A stretch of 49,412 nucleotides of DNA, from assembly GCA_017522345.1 (NCBI GenBank), contig JAFWZN010000045.1, forward strand, positions 1-49,412, in the 5' to 3' direction. The DNA is from Clostridia bacterium. Lineage in GTDB: Bacteria; Bacillota; Clostridia; Christensenellales; Aristaeellaceae. Positions 29,994 to 37,408 of this stretch are shown here, in pieces; positions within the stretch are counted from its first letter, which is position 1; each line of letters starts with the position of its first letter. The translations under genes and the position numbers were made by a program. Under the pieces are notes generated by a model that saw nothing but the letters and a program-made list of their open reading frames with translations, was not told the DNA's origin and made no database searches.

Positions 29994-29997
<4 letters not shown>

Positions 29998-30299
29998 TTG
30001 TCCGTATCCTTTTCATTCATCCTCTGAAGGATCATTTTATAGCCGTCCGCGCCGTACATAAGCGCGCGGTTCACGCGTCCAATGGTCGCGCTGGACGCGC
30101 CGGTAATTTGGGTAATTTCGGTATAGGTCACTTTATCGGTTAAAAGCTTGGCCACCTGAATGCGCTGGGAAAGATCCTCCACCTCGCGGAACGTGAGAAG
30201 ATCCTCTAACAGACGATAACATTCCTCCCTGGTTTCAAGCTTTAAAAGCGCATCCACCAGCCTGTCGGTGTTTTCGTTCATGAGCTTCGATGTATACAT
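29994..30299 (-). CDS. yerC: YerC/YecD-family TrpR-like regulator
   Basis: 101 aa from ATG 30299 (MYTSKLMNENTD), with AAAGGA about 9 bases upstream. The TrpR-like helix-turn-helix is visible: LTFREVEDLSQRIQVAKLL then YTEITQITGASSATIGRVNRAL. In Firmicutes this small regulator often precedes pcrA. Its ligand and targets are not known to me, and autoregulation of this operon is a guess. Confidence 0.9.
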
Positions 30300-30343
30300 A
30301 CGGTTAATCCTTTCTCGCGTTATGGCGATAAACAACCATTATC

Positions 30344-30372
30344 AGTATACCATTAAAAGTCTTCTGAAGCAA
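30344..30372 (-). promoter_or_regulatory. Promoter for yerC-pcrA-ligA
   Basis: On the - strand: TTGCTT (30372-30367), 17-base spacer, TATACT (30349-30344) preceded by TGG (extended -10), 44 bases before the yerC ATG. The rest of the gap up to pheT (30373-30554) shows only a GGCGGA/TCCGCC inverted repeat (30519-30524, 30539-30544) just after the pheT stop and a GCTCT/AGAGC pair, without a T tract; termination after pheT is uncertain. Confidence 0.7.
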
Positions 30373-30554
30373 GCGGAAAAAACATGCGCTCTCTCCCGGA
30401 AAGGAAAAAGCGCATCATTTTTAGTTTTTCTTAAACGTATATATCCAGCCGCGCGCCAAAATGAAGGTTCAAATGCCGTACCTTAGATCGATATACAGGC
30501 GCTCTCCTTATAGAGCAAGGCGGACGCCTTAAGAGGAATCCGCCCTGAAATGCT

Positions 30555-32951
30555 TTACGCGCGAATGACCGCGCCGCAGCTCTTTTCGCAGTTTTTCAGA
30601 ATCTTTTCCATTGCGCCGGTGATTTCGCTTTCGGTAAGCGTATGATCGGGCGAACGGAAGGAAATGGAGAACGCCAGCGACTTCTTGTTTTCGCCCAGAC
30701 GCTCGCCTCTGTATACGTCAAACAGCTTAACGTTTTCCAAAAGACGTCCGGCGCCCTTTTCAATCGCCATCATAACCTGTCCCGCGGGAACGGATTCGTC
30801 CATCACCAGCGCGATATCGCGGCTGACAGCGGGGAACTTGGGAAGCGGCTTGACCGCAGGAATCTGAACAGCGCAGCTCTTAAGCGCAGCGATATCGATT
30901 TCGGCCACGTACACGCGGCCGGAAATGTCAAACGCTTCCGCCACGTCGGGATGCACCTCGCCCATCTGACCAAGCTTCACGCTGCCGCCGCGAAGGGTGA
31001 GATTCGCCTTTCGGCCGGGATGGAAATACCCGTCGCCGCCGGCGGTTACGAAGGGCTTTAAGCCGTATACGGCGCACAGGCACATAACGACTTCCTTCAT
31101 TTTGAAGAAATCCGCGTTCTCGCCGTACATGCCGACGATAAGGGTCGGAACATGCTCGGGCAGGTCGCCTTCATTCTTGGCGGGCATGAATACGGGAGAA
31201 ATCTCCATAATTTTGGCTTCGGGATTGCCTCTTGAGATGTTAAGGGACAAGGCGTTGAGCATGGAGGGAACGAGGGAGGTTCTCATAACGGAGGTATCCT
31301 CGCCCAGCGGGTTTCTGATGACGACGGGATTCAAGCGCGCGTCGCCTTCCGAAAGGCCCAGCTTTTCGATCCACTTGGGCGAAATGAAGGAGAAGGTCTG
31401 CGCCTCAAAAAAGCCCATGCCGACCAGCGCGTTTTTGATGCCCGCGCCGAAGGACTGCGCCTCGTTGCGCTTGCCCGCCATGGTTTCGCCGCTCATGAGG
31501 GTGGACGGAATCGCATCGTAGCCATAGAGACGAAGGATTTCTTCGGAAAGATCCGCTTCGCCCTCGATATCCACGCGGTATGCGGGAACGGTGCAGGTGA
31601 GCGTGTCGCCGTTGAGCTCCGTATCGATATTGAGGCTTAAAAGGATATCCTCCATCTTTTCGTTGTCAACCTTTACGCCGATGCGCCTTCTGATGCGCTC
31701 GCAGCTGGCGGTGATCACGCGCTCGGGCTTGGGATTCGGATAGTTGTCAAACGCGCCGGGCACGATTTCGCCGCAGCCAAGCTGTTCAACCAGCATGCAC
31801 GCGCGGTCGAGCGCCTGCATGGCGGTTTCGGCGCAAACGCCCTTTTCAAAGCGTCCGGAGGACTCGGTGCGGATACCGAGCTTGCGCGCGGTCACGCGGT
31901 TGTTTCCGCGCTCAAACGCCGCGCATTCGAACAATACGCTCGCGGTATCGTTTACGATTTCACTCTCTTCGCCGCCCATAATGCCGGCAAGGCCGGTGGC
32001 CTTTTCCTTATCGGCGATAACGAGCATATCGCTTGTTAAGGTGTGGGTCTTGCCGTCCAGCGTGGTCAGCTCTTCGCCCTCGTGCGCGCGGCGAACGACG
32101 ATGGTCTGCTCGCGAACCTTGCTTAAGTCGAAAGCATGCATCGGGTGACCCGTTTCAAGCATGACAAAGTTGGTAATGTCAACGATATTGTTGATCGAAC
32201 GGACGCCTGCGCCGTGCAGATACTCTCTCATCCACTTGGGAGACGGGCCGATTTTGACATTGGTGATAATTCTTGCGCAGTAGCGGGGGCAGTTTACCTC
32301 GTCCTCTACAATAACCTTTGCGTAGTCGGAGAAGGCGCCCTTGCCGTTTTCGGCGAAGCTGATTTCGGGCATGACGAAATGCTCGCCCAGAACCGTGGCG
32401 CTTTCGCGGGCAACGCCCCAAACGCTTAAGCAATCCGGGCGGTTGGCGAGAATTTCATATTCGATCACGTCGTCGCCAAGGCCGAGGAAATCGCGAACGT
32501 CTGTGCCGACAGCTACGTCTTCCTTCACAAGCACAATGCCCTCGTTCCCGCAATGAGGATACAGTCCCTCGGGAATGTCAAGCTCGGGGCCGGAGCAAAG
32601 CATGCCGAAGCTTTCAACGCCGCGAATCTTGCCGTGCTTGATGGTTACGCCGCCGGGAAGGACCGCGCCTTCCAGCGCGCAGAAAACGCGCGCGCCTGCG
32701 TGCACATTGGGCGCGCCGCAAACAATCTGAAGATCCTTTTCTCCGCCTACGTCCACGGTGCATACATGCAGATGGTCGCTGTCGGGATGCATCTCACAGG
32801 TCTTTACAAGGCCGATCACTACATTCGTGAATTTAGAAGTATTCTCCCAGCCTTCAACGGCGGTGCCGGTCATGATCATTCTCTTGGCATATTCCTCCGC
32901 CGGCATATTGATTTTGGTATATTCATTCAGCCATTTCATTGGCGCTTTCAT
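30555..32951 (-). CDS. pheT: Phenylalanyl-tRNA synthetase beta subunit
   Basis: 798 aa, usual length, ATG 32951 with GGAGG upstream. Domains in order: N-terminal MKWLNEYT; EMAP-II-like tRNA-binding domain (VIGLVKTCEMHPDSDHLHVC...IVCGAPNV); B3/4 editing domain; B5 domain; catalytic-like core; C-terminal FDX-ACB anticodon-binding domain (FPAVSRDIALVMDE...FSISFRSPDHTLT). It forms the alpha2-beta2 enzyme with PheS, 15 bases upstream, and is under the same T-box. Confidence 0.97.
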   Translation of the reverse strand: MKAPMKWLNEYTKINMPAEEYAKRMIMTGTAVEGWENTSKFTNVVIGLVKTCEMHPDSDHLHVCTVDVGGEKDLQIVCGAPNVHAGARVFCALEGAVLPGGVTIKHGKIRGVESFGMLCSGPELDIPEGLYPHCGNEGIVLVKEDVAVGTDVRDFLGLGDDVIEYEILANRPDCLSVWGVARESATVLGEHFVMPEISFAENGKGAFSDYAKVIVEDEVNCPRYCARIITNVKIGPSPKWMREYLHGAGVRSINNIVDITNFVMLETGHPMHAFDLSKVREQTIVVRRAHEGEELTTLDGKTHTLTSDMLVIADKEKATGLAGIMGGEESEIVNDTASVLFECAAFERGNNRVTARKLGIRTESSGRFEKGVCAETAMQALDRACMLVEQLGCGEIVPGAFDNYPNPKPERVITASCERIRRRIGVKVDNEKMEDILLSLNIDTELNGDTLTCTVPAYRVDIEGEADLSEEILRLYGYDAIPSTLMSGETMAGKRNEAQSFGAGIKNALVGMGFFEAQTFSFISPKWIEKLGLSEGDARLNPVVIRNPLGEDTSVMRTSLVPSMLNALSLNISRGNPEAKIMEISPVFMPAKNEGDLPEHVPTLIVGMYGENADFFKMKEVVMCLCAVYGLKPFVTAGGDGYFHPGRKANLTLRGGSVKLGQMGEVHPDVAEAFDISGRVYVAEIDIAALKSCAVQIPAVKPLPKFPAVSRDIALVMDESVPAGQVMMAIEKGAGRLLENVKLFDVYRGERLGENKKSLAFSISFRSPDHTLTESEITGAMEKILKNCEKSCGAVIRA

Positions 32952-32966
32952 AGTCTTTGTACCTCC

Positions 32967-33992
32967 TTAACCGCGGAAATGCTTTAAGAAACGGATGTCG
33001 TTTTCATAAAGGTAGCGCATATCCGGAACATTGTACTTGAGGTTGCAAAGGCGTTCAACGCCCATGCCGAAGGCAAAGCCGGAATATTTCTTACTGTCGA
33101 TTCCGCACATTTCAAGCACCTTGGGATTGACCATACCGCTGCCCAAAACCTCGATCCAGCCGGTATCCTTGCAAATGCGGCAGCCCTTGCCGCGGCAGGC
33201 GGCGCAGGTTAAGTCAACTTCTGCGGAGGGCTCGGTGAACGGGAAGAAGGACGGACGGAAGCGCGTGGTAACGCCGTCGCCGTACAGGCGGCGGGCAAAG
33301 GTATCCAGCGTGCCCTTAAGGTCGCCCATGGAGATGTTTTCGTCGATCACCAGGCCTTCCAGCTGATGGAAAACCGGGGAGTGCGTCGCGTCCGCCTCGT
33401 CGGCGCGGTATACGCGGCCGAAGGATACGATGCGGATGGGCGGCTTGCGCGTGGTCATGATGCGCGCCTGAACGGGAGAGGTATGCGTGCGAAGCACGAT
33501 ATTGTCGTCCACATAGAACGTATCCTGCGCGTCTCTGGCGGGATGGTTCTTGGGAATATTCATAAGCTCAAAGTTGAAGTGATCGTATTCGACCTCGGGG
33601 CCCTCGACGGCTTCAAAGCCCATGCCGGTGAAGATGTCCAAAAGTTCCTCCAGAACCATGTTCATGGGATGAAGGGAACCCGCGCTTCTTTCGTTCACGG
33701 GAAGGGTTACGTCGATCGCTTCCTTTTCAAGACGCTTTTCCTTTTCCTTCTTTGCGATGGCGCTTTGCGCTTCCTGGATTGCATTTTCGATGGTGGCTCT
33801 GGCCTCGTTCACCCACTGGCCGACCATGGGACGCATTTCGGGAGCAACCTGACCCATGCCGCGCAGAATGGAGGTTAATTCGCCCTTTTTGCCCAGCACG
33901 CGCACGCGAAGCTGTTCAAGCGCCTGGGAATCCGAAATGCCCTTAAGCTCGTTAAGCGTGCCGTTTGTAATTTCTAAAACTTTTGCCTGCAT
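32967..33992 (-). CDS. pheS: Phenylalanyl-tRNA synthetase alpha subunit
   Basis: 341 aa from ATG 33992 (MQAKVLEIT), with GGAAAGGAAGAG upstream; the frame to 34028 runs into the T-box terminator region and is rejected. N-terminal coiled coil, then class II motifs: THTSPVQARIM, THSPVFHQLEGLVID, RPSFFPFTEPSAEVD, and GFAFGMGVERL (motif 3). A CAACRGKGCRIC segment shows Cys pairs that may bind zinc, as in some Firmicutes enzymes. Confidence 0.97.
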   Translation of the reverse strand: MQAKVLEITNGTLNELKGISDSQALEQLRVRVLGKKGELTSILRGMGQVAPEMRPMVGQWVNEARATIENAIQEAQSAIAKKEKEKRLEKEAIDVTLPVNERSAGSLHPMNMVLEELLDIFTGMGFEAVEGPEVEYDHFNFELMNIPKNHPARDAQDTFYVDDNIVLRTHTSPVQARIMTTRKPPIRIVSFGRVYRADEADATHSPVFHQLEGLVIDENISMGDLKGTLDTFARRLYGDGVTTRFRPSFFPFTEPSAEVDLTCAACRGKGCRICKDTGWIEVLGSGMVNPKVLEMCGIDSKKYSGFAFGMGVERLCNLKYNVPDMRYLYENDIRFLKHFRG

Positions 33993-34030
33993 TTGATTTC
34001 TCTTCCTTTCCTTACGGGAAAAATACAAAC

Positions 34031-34268
34031 GCCCCTGCCTGAAAGCAGGGGCGAAGCATTGCTCGCGGTACCACCCGGTTCACTGAATGCCCGATAAGCA
34101 TCCAGCCTCACATTCTTATAACGGGAATGACTCCGTCCGAACCTACTTCATTCTTTTCAGCCCGGAAGCTCCGGGGCGAACTTCGCAAAACCTTCTTTAG
34201 CGCGCTTTCAGCCTAAGGCGCCGCCTCTCTTTAAAAGATTGAGTTAATGCTACTTTTCCCCATCCACG
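34031..34268 (-). promoter_or_regulatory. T-box riboswitch controlling pheST
   Basis: The - strand carries the T-box sequence GGGTGGTACCGCG (about 34065-34077), a GAAGTAG...CGG...CCGTTA stem III region (about 34115-34150), and an upstream AGAGAGGCGG stem I start (about 34230). It ends in a terminator: GCCCCTGC/GCAGGGGC (34045-34052 with 34031-34038), then GTTTGTATTTTT. The likely specifier is UUC (34180-34178) in the stem I segment before GCCCCGGAGC, which fits Phe; this assignment was made without folding. Uncharged tRNA-Phe is expected to stabilise the antiterminator and switch on pheS-pheT. Confidence 0.93.
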
Positions 34269-34276
34269 CAGTATTC

Positions 34277-34305
34277 AGAATATCACGTTTTTCAAAAAAA
34301 CGCAA
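34277..34305 (-). promoter_or_regulatory. Promoter of the T-box-pheST unit
   Basis: On the - strand: TTGCGT (34305-34300), 17-base spacer, TATTCT (34282-34277) preceded by TGA. Transcription should start near 34269, just before the T-box. It begins only about 20 bases past the ruvX stop. Confidence 0.7.
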
Positions 34306-34322
34306 AACAAGTCTTCGTTAAC

Positions 34323-35078
34323 TTATTCTTCCTCGTCGTTTTCCGCGATTTCGAGATAGCGGTTGAACACCTTCTCAAGCTCTGCGTCGTCTTCGATAGA
34401 TGCGTATACGTCGTTGCCTTCTTCGTCCTGTTCGATGGAAAGAACGATTGCCTCATCCTCACCGAACTCCTCAGAGGGCTCTACTGCGGCGAGCACTACG
34501 TAGTTCTTGCCGTCCAGCTCAAGCGTCATCAGGTGCTGAAAATCAACCTCGTTGCCGTCTTCGTCAACCAGCTGAACAATGTTGTCCTGTTCCATGTTGT
34601 AGCCTTCCATGAGTCTGAATACCTCTCTTTCGCCCGTTTCAAGGGCATCTTGGTTCATTCTATCCCAGCCGCCCGCGTCCATAAAGGACTGCAGAATGTA
34701 TGTTGCGGCAAGTTTGTCAATGACTTTTTTCCGATCCTCGCGGCGAATGCCCGCGCCGATTAAAACGCGCTCCGCGCTGACAGAGGTGAGCCGTTCATCC
34801 TGAAAGCGGATCTCATAGCCCATTTCGGAAAGTCTTTCGGCAAACGCTTGGGCCTTCTGGGCCTGAGCGCCCTCTTCCCCGCTTAATTTTTTGGGGTTGC
34901 CGATTAAAATGCGGTTGGTGTCGTAATAGGCGCAAAGCTCTTTAACGCGTGCGACATCGCGCTCAATGCCCTTTGTGAATATGGTCTCCACGCCCTGCGC
35001 GGTTATGCCCAACAAATCGCTGACCGCGACGCCGATGCGCTTATCGCCCACGTCCAGCGCCAACACACGCTTTACCAC
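34323..35078 (-). CDS. ruvX: Fused RuvX (YqgF nuclease fold) and UPF0473/YrzB (DUF1292) protein
   Basis: 251 aa from GTG 35078 (MVKRVLALDVGDKRIGVAV), 6 bases after GGAGG. Residues 1 to about 140 are RuvX/YqgF: DVGDKRIGVAVSD, GNPKKLSG, QDERLTS and DKLAATYILQ. The family is a RNase H-fold nuclease linked to 16S rRNA 5' processing or Holliday-junction resolution. Residues about 162-251 are a complete DUF1292/UPF0473 domain (DNIVQLVDEDGNEVDFQHL...). In most Firmicutes these are separate neighbours (yrrK, yrzB) after ireB. An in-frame ATG at 34595 lies 7 bases after GGAAGG, so a free UPF0473 protein of 90 aa may also be made. Confidence 0.9.
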   Translation of the reverse strand: MVKRVLALDVGDKRIGVAVSDLLGITAQGVETIFTKGIERDVARVKELCAYYDTNRILIGNPKKLSGEEGAQAQKAQAFAERLSEMGYEIRFQDERLTSVSAERVLIGAGIRREDRKKVIDKLAATYILQSFMDAGGWDRMNQDALETGEREVFRLMEGYNMEQDNIVQLVDEDGNEVDFQHLMTLELDGKNYVVLAAVEPSEEFGEDEAIVLSIEQDEEGNDVYASIEDDAELEKVFNRYLEIAENDEEE

Positions 35079-35091
35079 ATTTTCCTCCGCT

Positions 35092-35117
35092 AAAAAACCC
35101 GGCATAACCATGCCGGG
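35092..35117 (-). terminator. Strong terminator directly before ruvX
   Basis: CCCGGCAT/ATGCCGGG (8 bp; 35098-35105 with 35110-35117), 4-nt loop, followed on the - strand by six T (35097-35092), then GCGGAGG, the ruvX SD. It lies between ireB and ruvX. No promoter can fit between it and ruvX, so ruvX depends on read-through. Confidence 0.88.
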
Positions 35118-35141
35118 TGAATGATCCGCATGAAACGCCTT

Positions 35142-35411
35142 TTATACGCCCTTTTCGTGTTTCTCCACGTAAAAGCGCACAAATTCCTCCAGAATCTCGT
35201 CGCGCTCTACGCGCTTAATCAGAGATCTGGCATTGTTGAAGCTTGTAATGTAAGTGGGATCGCCGGAGATGATGTACCCGACCAACTGCATAATAGGATC
35301 ATGTCCCTTTGCCTTTAGCGCCTGATAGACATACTGAATAATCTCCTCCGCCGACTCAGGGGCCTGAGAAGCAATCGGAAACATTCTGGTTGCGCTGATT
35401 TTTTCGTTCAT
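35142..35411 (-). CDS. ireB: IreB family regulator (UPF0297, YrzL)
   Basis: 89 aa, ATG with GGAAGGCGG upstream. The core VYQALKAKGHDPIMQLVGYIISGDPTYITS and NNARSLIKRVERDEILEEFVRFYV is characteristic. In Enterococcus IreB is phosphorylated on N-terminal Thr residues by the PASTA kinase IreK and restrains cephalosporin resistance. Here the N-terminus MNEKISATRMF keeps a Thr at residue 8, plus Ser6. prkC and stp are in the same window, 19 kb away. A regulatory link is family-based inference. Confidence 0.93.
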   Translation of the reverse strand: MNEKISATRMFPIASQAPESAEEIIQYVYQALKAKGHDPIMQLVGYIISGDPTYITSFNNARSLIKRVERDEILEEFVRFYVEKHEKGV

Positions 35412-35449
35412 GGTACACCGCCTTCCCGGGTAATATTACACACAGGATA

Positions 35450-35478
35450 AGTATAACACATTTGGCACAATAAGTCCA
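35450..35478 (-). promoter_or_regulatory. Promoter of ireB
   Basis: On the - strand: TGGACT (35478-35473), 17-base spacer, TATACT (35455-35450) preceded by TGT (extended -10), 39 bases before the ireB ATG. Confidence 0.72.
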
Positions 35479-35623
35479 TACATAAATGAAACTTTTCTGC
35501 CTGAGCGCAAGTTTATTCACCGATTTATGCAAATTATTCCTGGTGGTCTAAGCAAATGCAGCGAAGGATACGTTTTAAATCGTCCTGCTCATCCCCATAT
35601 CTGCTCGGCCATCCGCGATAAGA

Positions 35624-35681
35624 CGAAAACACCCCGTTTGCGAGAAAGCGCATTCATCATACCCTCTCTGCAAACGGGGTG
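35624..35681 (-). terminator. Terminator of the opp/DUF3899 unit
   Basis: A 12-bp perfect inverted repeat (35630-35641 CACCCCGTTTGC with 35670-35681 GCAAACGGGGTG), loop 28 nt, is followed on the - strand by TTTTCGTCTT. It lies about 30 bases past the DUF3899 stop. The stretch between it and the ireB promoter (35479-35623) holds nothing I recognise. Confidence 0.7.
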
Positions 35682-35710
35682 AAATTCAACCGATATTTCC
35701 TTTAGGCGTC

Positions 35711-36130
35711 TTATGCGTGATAAAAAGCATTGTACCAAATCACCGTGAAGACGACTCCGATGAAAAGAAAAACAAGGCCTGTCACAAGAACATGGCAAAT
35801 GCCGCCCCTTTTGGCGCCGCTGAGCTTTCGCGCGCGATAATCGGCATATTTCTCATGTCTCGCTCTCCCCATTGGGATAAAAGTAAGAACCACGTTTCTG
35901 AGGATGAATCCGATGCCGATCAAAGCGCCCTCTTGGCTGACATACATCATGCCGGCAAACAGCGTCATCAATATGCCGGAAACGAAGAATGCGTCGGATA
36001 AGATCTGGATGTTCACCGCCGCGCTATGAGCGAAAAAACCCTTGGACCAAATCACAAGGAAGGCAATCAGCATCTCAATGCCGACGCAAATCCCGTAATT
36101 TCTTAATGCTTCCTTTGTTTTGTCTTTCAC
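35711..36130 (-). CDS. Small integral membrane protein, DUF3899-like
   Basis: 139 aa with about four hydrophobic segments: YGICVGIEMLIAFLVIW, ILSDAFFVSGILMTLFAGMM, ALIGIGFILRNVVLTF, and HVLVTGLVFLFIGVVFTVIW. Between helices are the FF.H...N...LSDAFF and RARHEKYADYRARK stretches, which resemble DUF3899 proteins of Firmicutes; some of those lie beside peptide ABC transporter operons. Function unknown. It starts 18 bases after oppF and is probably the last gene of that operon. Confidence 0.75.
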   Translation of the reverse strand: MKDKTKEALRNYGICVGIEMLIAFLVIWSKGFFAHSAAVNIQILSDAFFVSGILMTLFAGMMYVSQEGALIGIGFILRNVVLTFIPMGRARHEKYADYRARKLSGAKRGGICHVLVTGLVFLFIGVVFTVIWYNAFYHA

Positions 36131-36148
36131 TTTGAATCGTCCGTCCTG

Positions 36149-37408
36149 TTATTTTAACTGCTGCCTGTATTTTTTCTCTTCAGCGTCGTTGCAGTGTACG
36201 AAATGACCCGGCGCAATCTCTCGGAACGAGGGCGCGTCTACAGAGTAGTCGTGTTCCAGAATGGGATTGTAAATGATTCTCGTGCGCTGCTTCTCATACA
36301 CGGGATCGGGCAGAGGAATCGCGGAGAGAAGGGATTTCGTATAAGGATGAAGGGGATTTTTGAACAGCTCGTCAGAATTGGCCAGCTCGACCATCTTGCC
36401 AAAGTACATAACGCCGATTCGGTCGGAGAAGTATTTTACAACCGACAGGTCATGAGCGATGAACATAATGGTCAGTCCCAGACGCTGACGAAGATCGTTT
36501 AAGAGGTTGATGACCTGCGCCTGAATGGACACGTCCAATGCAGATACAGGCTCGTCGGCGATAATCATCTCAGGCTGCATGATAACCGCTCTGGCTATGC
36601 CGATACGCTGACGCTGACCGCCGGAGAATTCATGGGGATAGCGGTCCGCATGCTCGCGCACAAGGCCGACCATCTCCAGAATTTCATAGACCTTCTCGTT
36701 AATATAATTCTTATCGGTGAAGCCCTTGATAACCAAGCCTTCGGCGATAATGTCACGGACGGTCATACGGGGGTCAAGAGAAGCGATGGGATCCTGGAAG
36801 ATCATCTGGATCTGAGTGATGAGCTTGCTGTTTTTTGCAACGCGGCAGCGGCTCTTATACTCTTTTTTGAGGAGAGCCATCTCCTCGGGGTTCCCCGCGG
36901 CAGCATCAAACTTGCGCTTATACTCCGTCTCCAGCGCCTTTAGCAGGGATTCGACATACCTTTTGTCTACATCACTGCTGCTGGCTTTGGCTTTTCTGAT
37001 CAGCGCGCGGTTCTCGCTGGTAATCCTGGAAAGCTCATCGTTAATCTTCTTTATTTCTTCCCGAATCCGTTCTTTTTTCGCACTGTCCGCTTCTTTTTCA
37101 TCCGCACGAAGGGCCTTGATCTTGGCGGAGGCTTCGGTGCGGGCGGCTGAAATCGCGTCCCGATAAGCGCGGGTACCTGCGCAGATTCTTTCGCCCTTGA
37201 AGTATACATTGCCGGAGGTAATGTCATACAGCTTGATGATAGAACGGCCGGTTGTGGTCTTGCCGCATCCGGACTCGCCGACCAGACCAAAGGACTCGCC
37301 CTTCTTGATCTCAAAGCTCACGTCATCGACAGCCTTCAGATCCTTGCGTCCTAAACGAAAATACTGGCAAAGGTGTTCCACTTTCAGCAATACTTCGTTA
37401 TTCACCAT
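36149..37408 (-). CDS. oppF: Peptide ABC transporter ATP-binding protein OppF with coiled-coil insertion
   Basis: 419 aa (family about 320). Walker A GESGCGKTT (44-52), Q-loop QMIFQDP (Gln205), signature FSGGQRQRIGIARA, Walker B MIIADEPVSALD, H-loop AHDLS. The extra length is a Lys/Glu/Ala-rich, strongly helical stretch at about residues 77-195, between the first beta-sheet and the Q-loop. That spot is normally only 15-25 residues long. It is the partner ATPase of OppD, whose gene end it overlaps by 11 bases. Confidence 0.92.
   Translation of the reverse strand: MVNNEVLLKVEHLCQYFRLGRKDLKAVDDVSFEIKKGESFGLVGESGCGKTTTGRSIIKLYDITSGNVYFKGERICAGTRAYRDAISAARTEASAKIKALRADEKEADSAKKERIREEIKKINDELSRITSENRALIRKAKASSSDVDKRYVESLLKALETEYKRKFDAAAGNPEEMALLKKEYKSRCRVAKNSKLITQIQMIFQDPIASLDPRMTVRDIIAEGLVIKGFTDKNYINEKVYEILEMVGLVREHADRYPHEFSGGQRQRIGIARAVIMQPEMIIADEPVSALDVSIQAQVINLLNDLRQRLGLTIMFIAHDLSVVKYFSDRIGVMYFGKMVELANSDELFKNPLHPYTKSLLSAIPLPDPVYEKQRTRIIYNPILEHDYSVDAPSFREIAPGHFVHCNDAEEKKYRQQLK

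Noticed and set aside
30519..30544. Terminator after pheT
   Set aside because: A 6-bp GC stem exists but no T run follows on the - strand, so it is not called.
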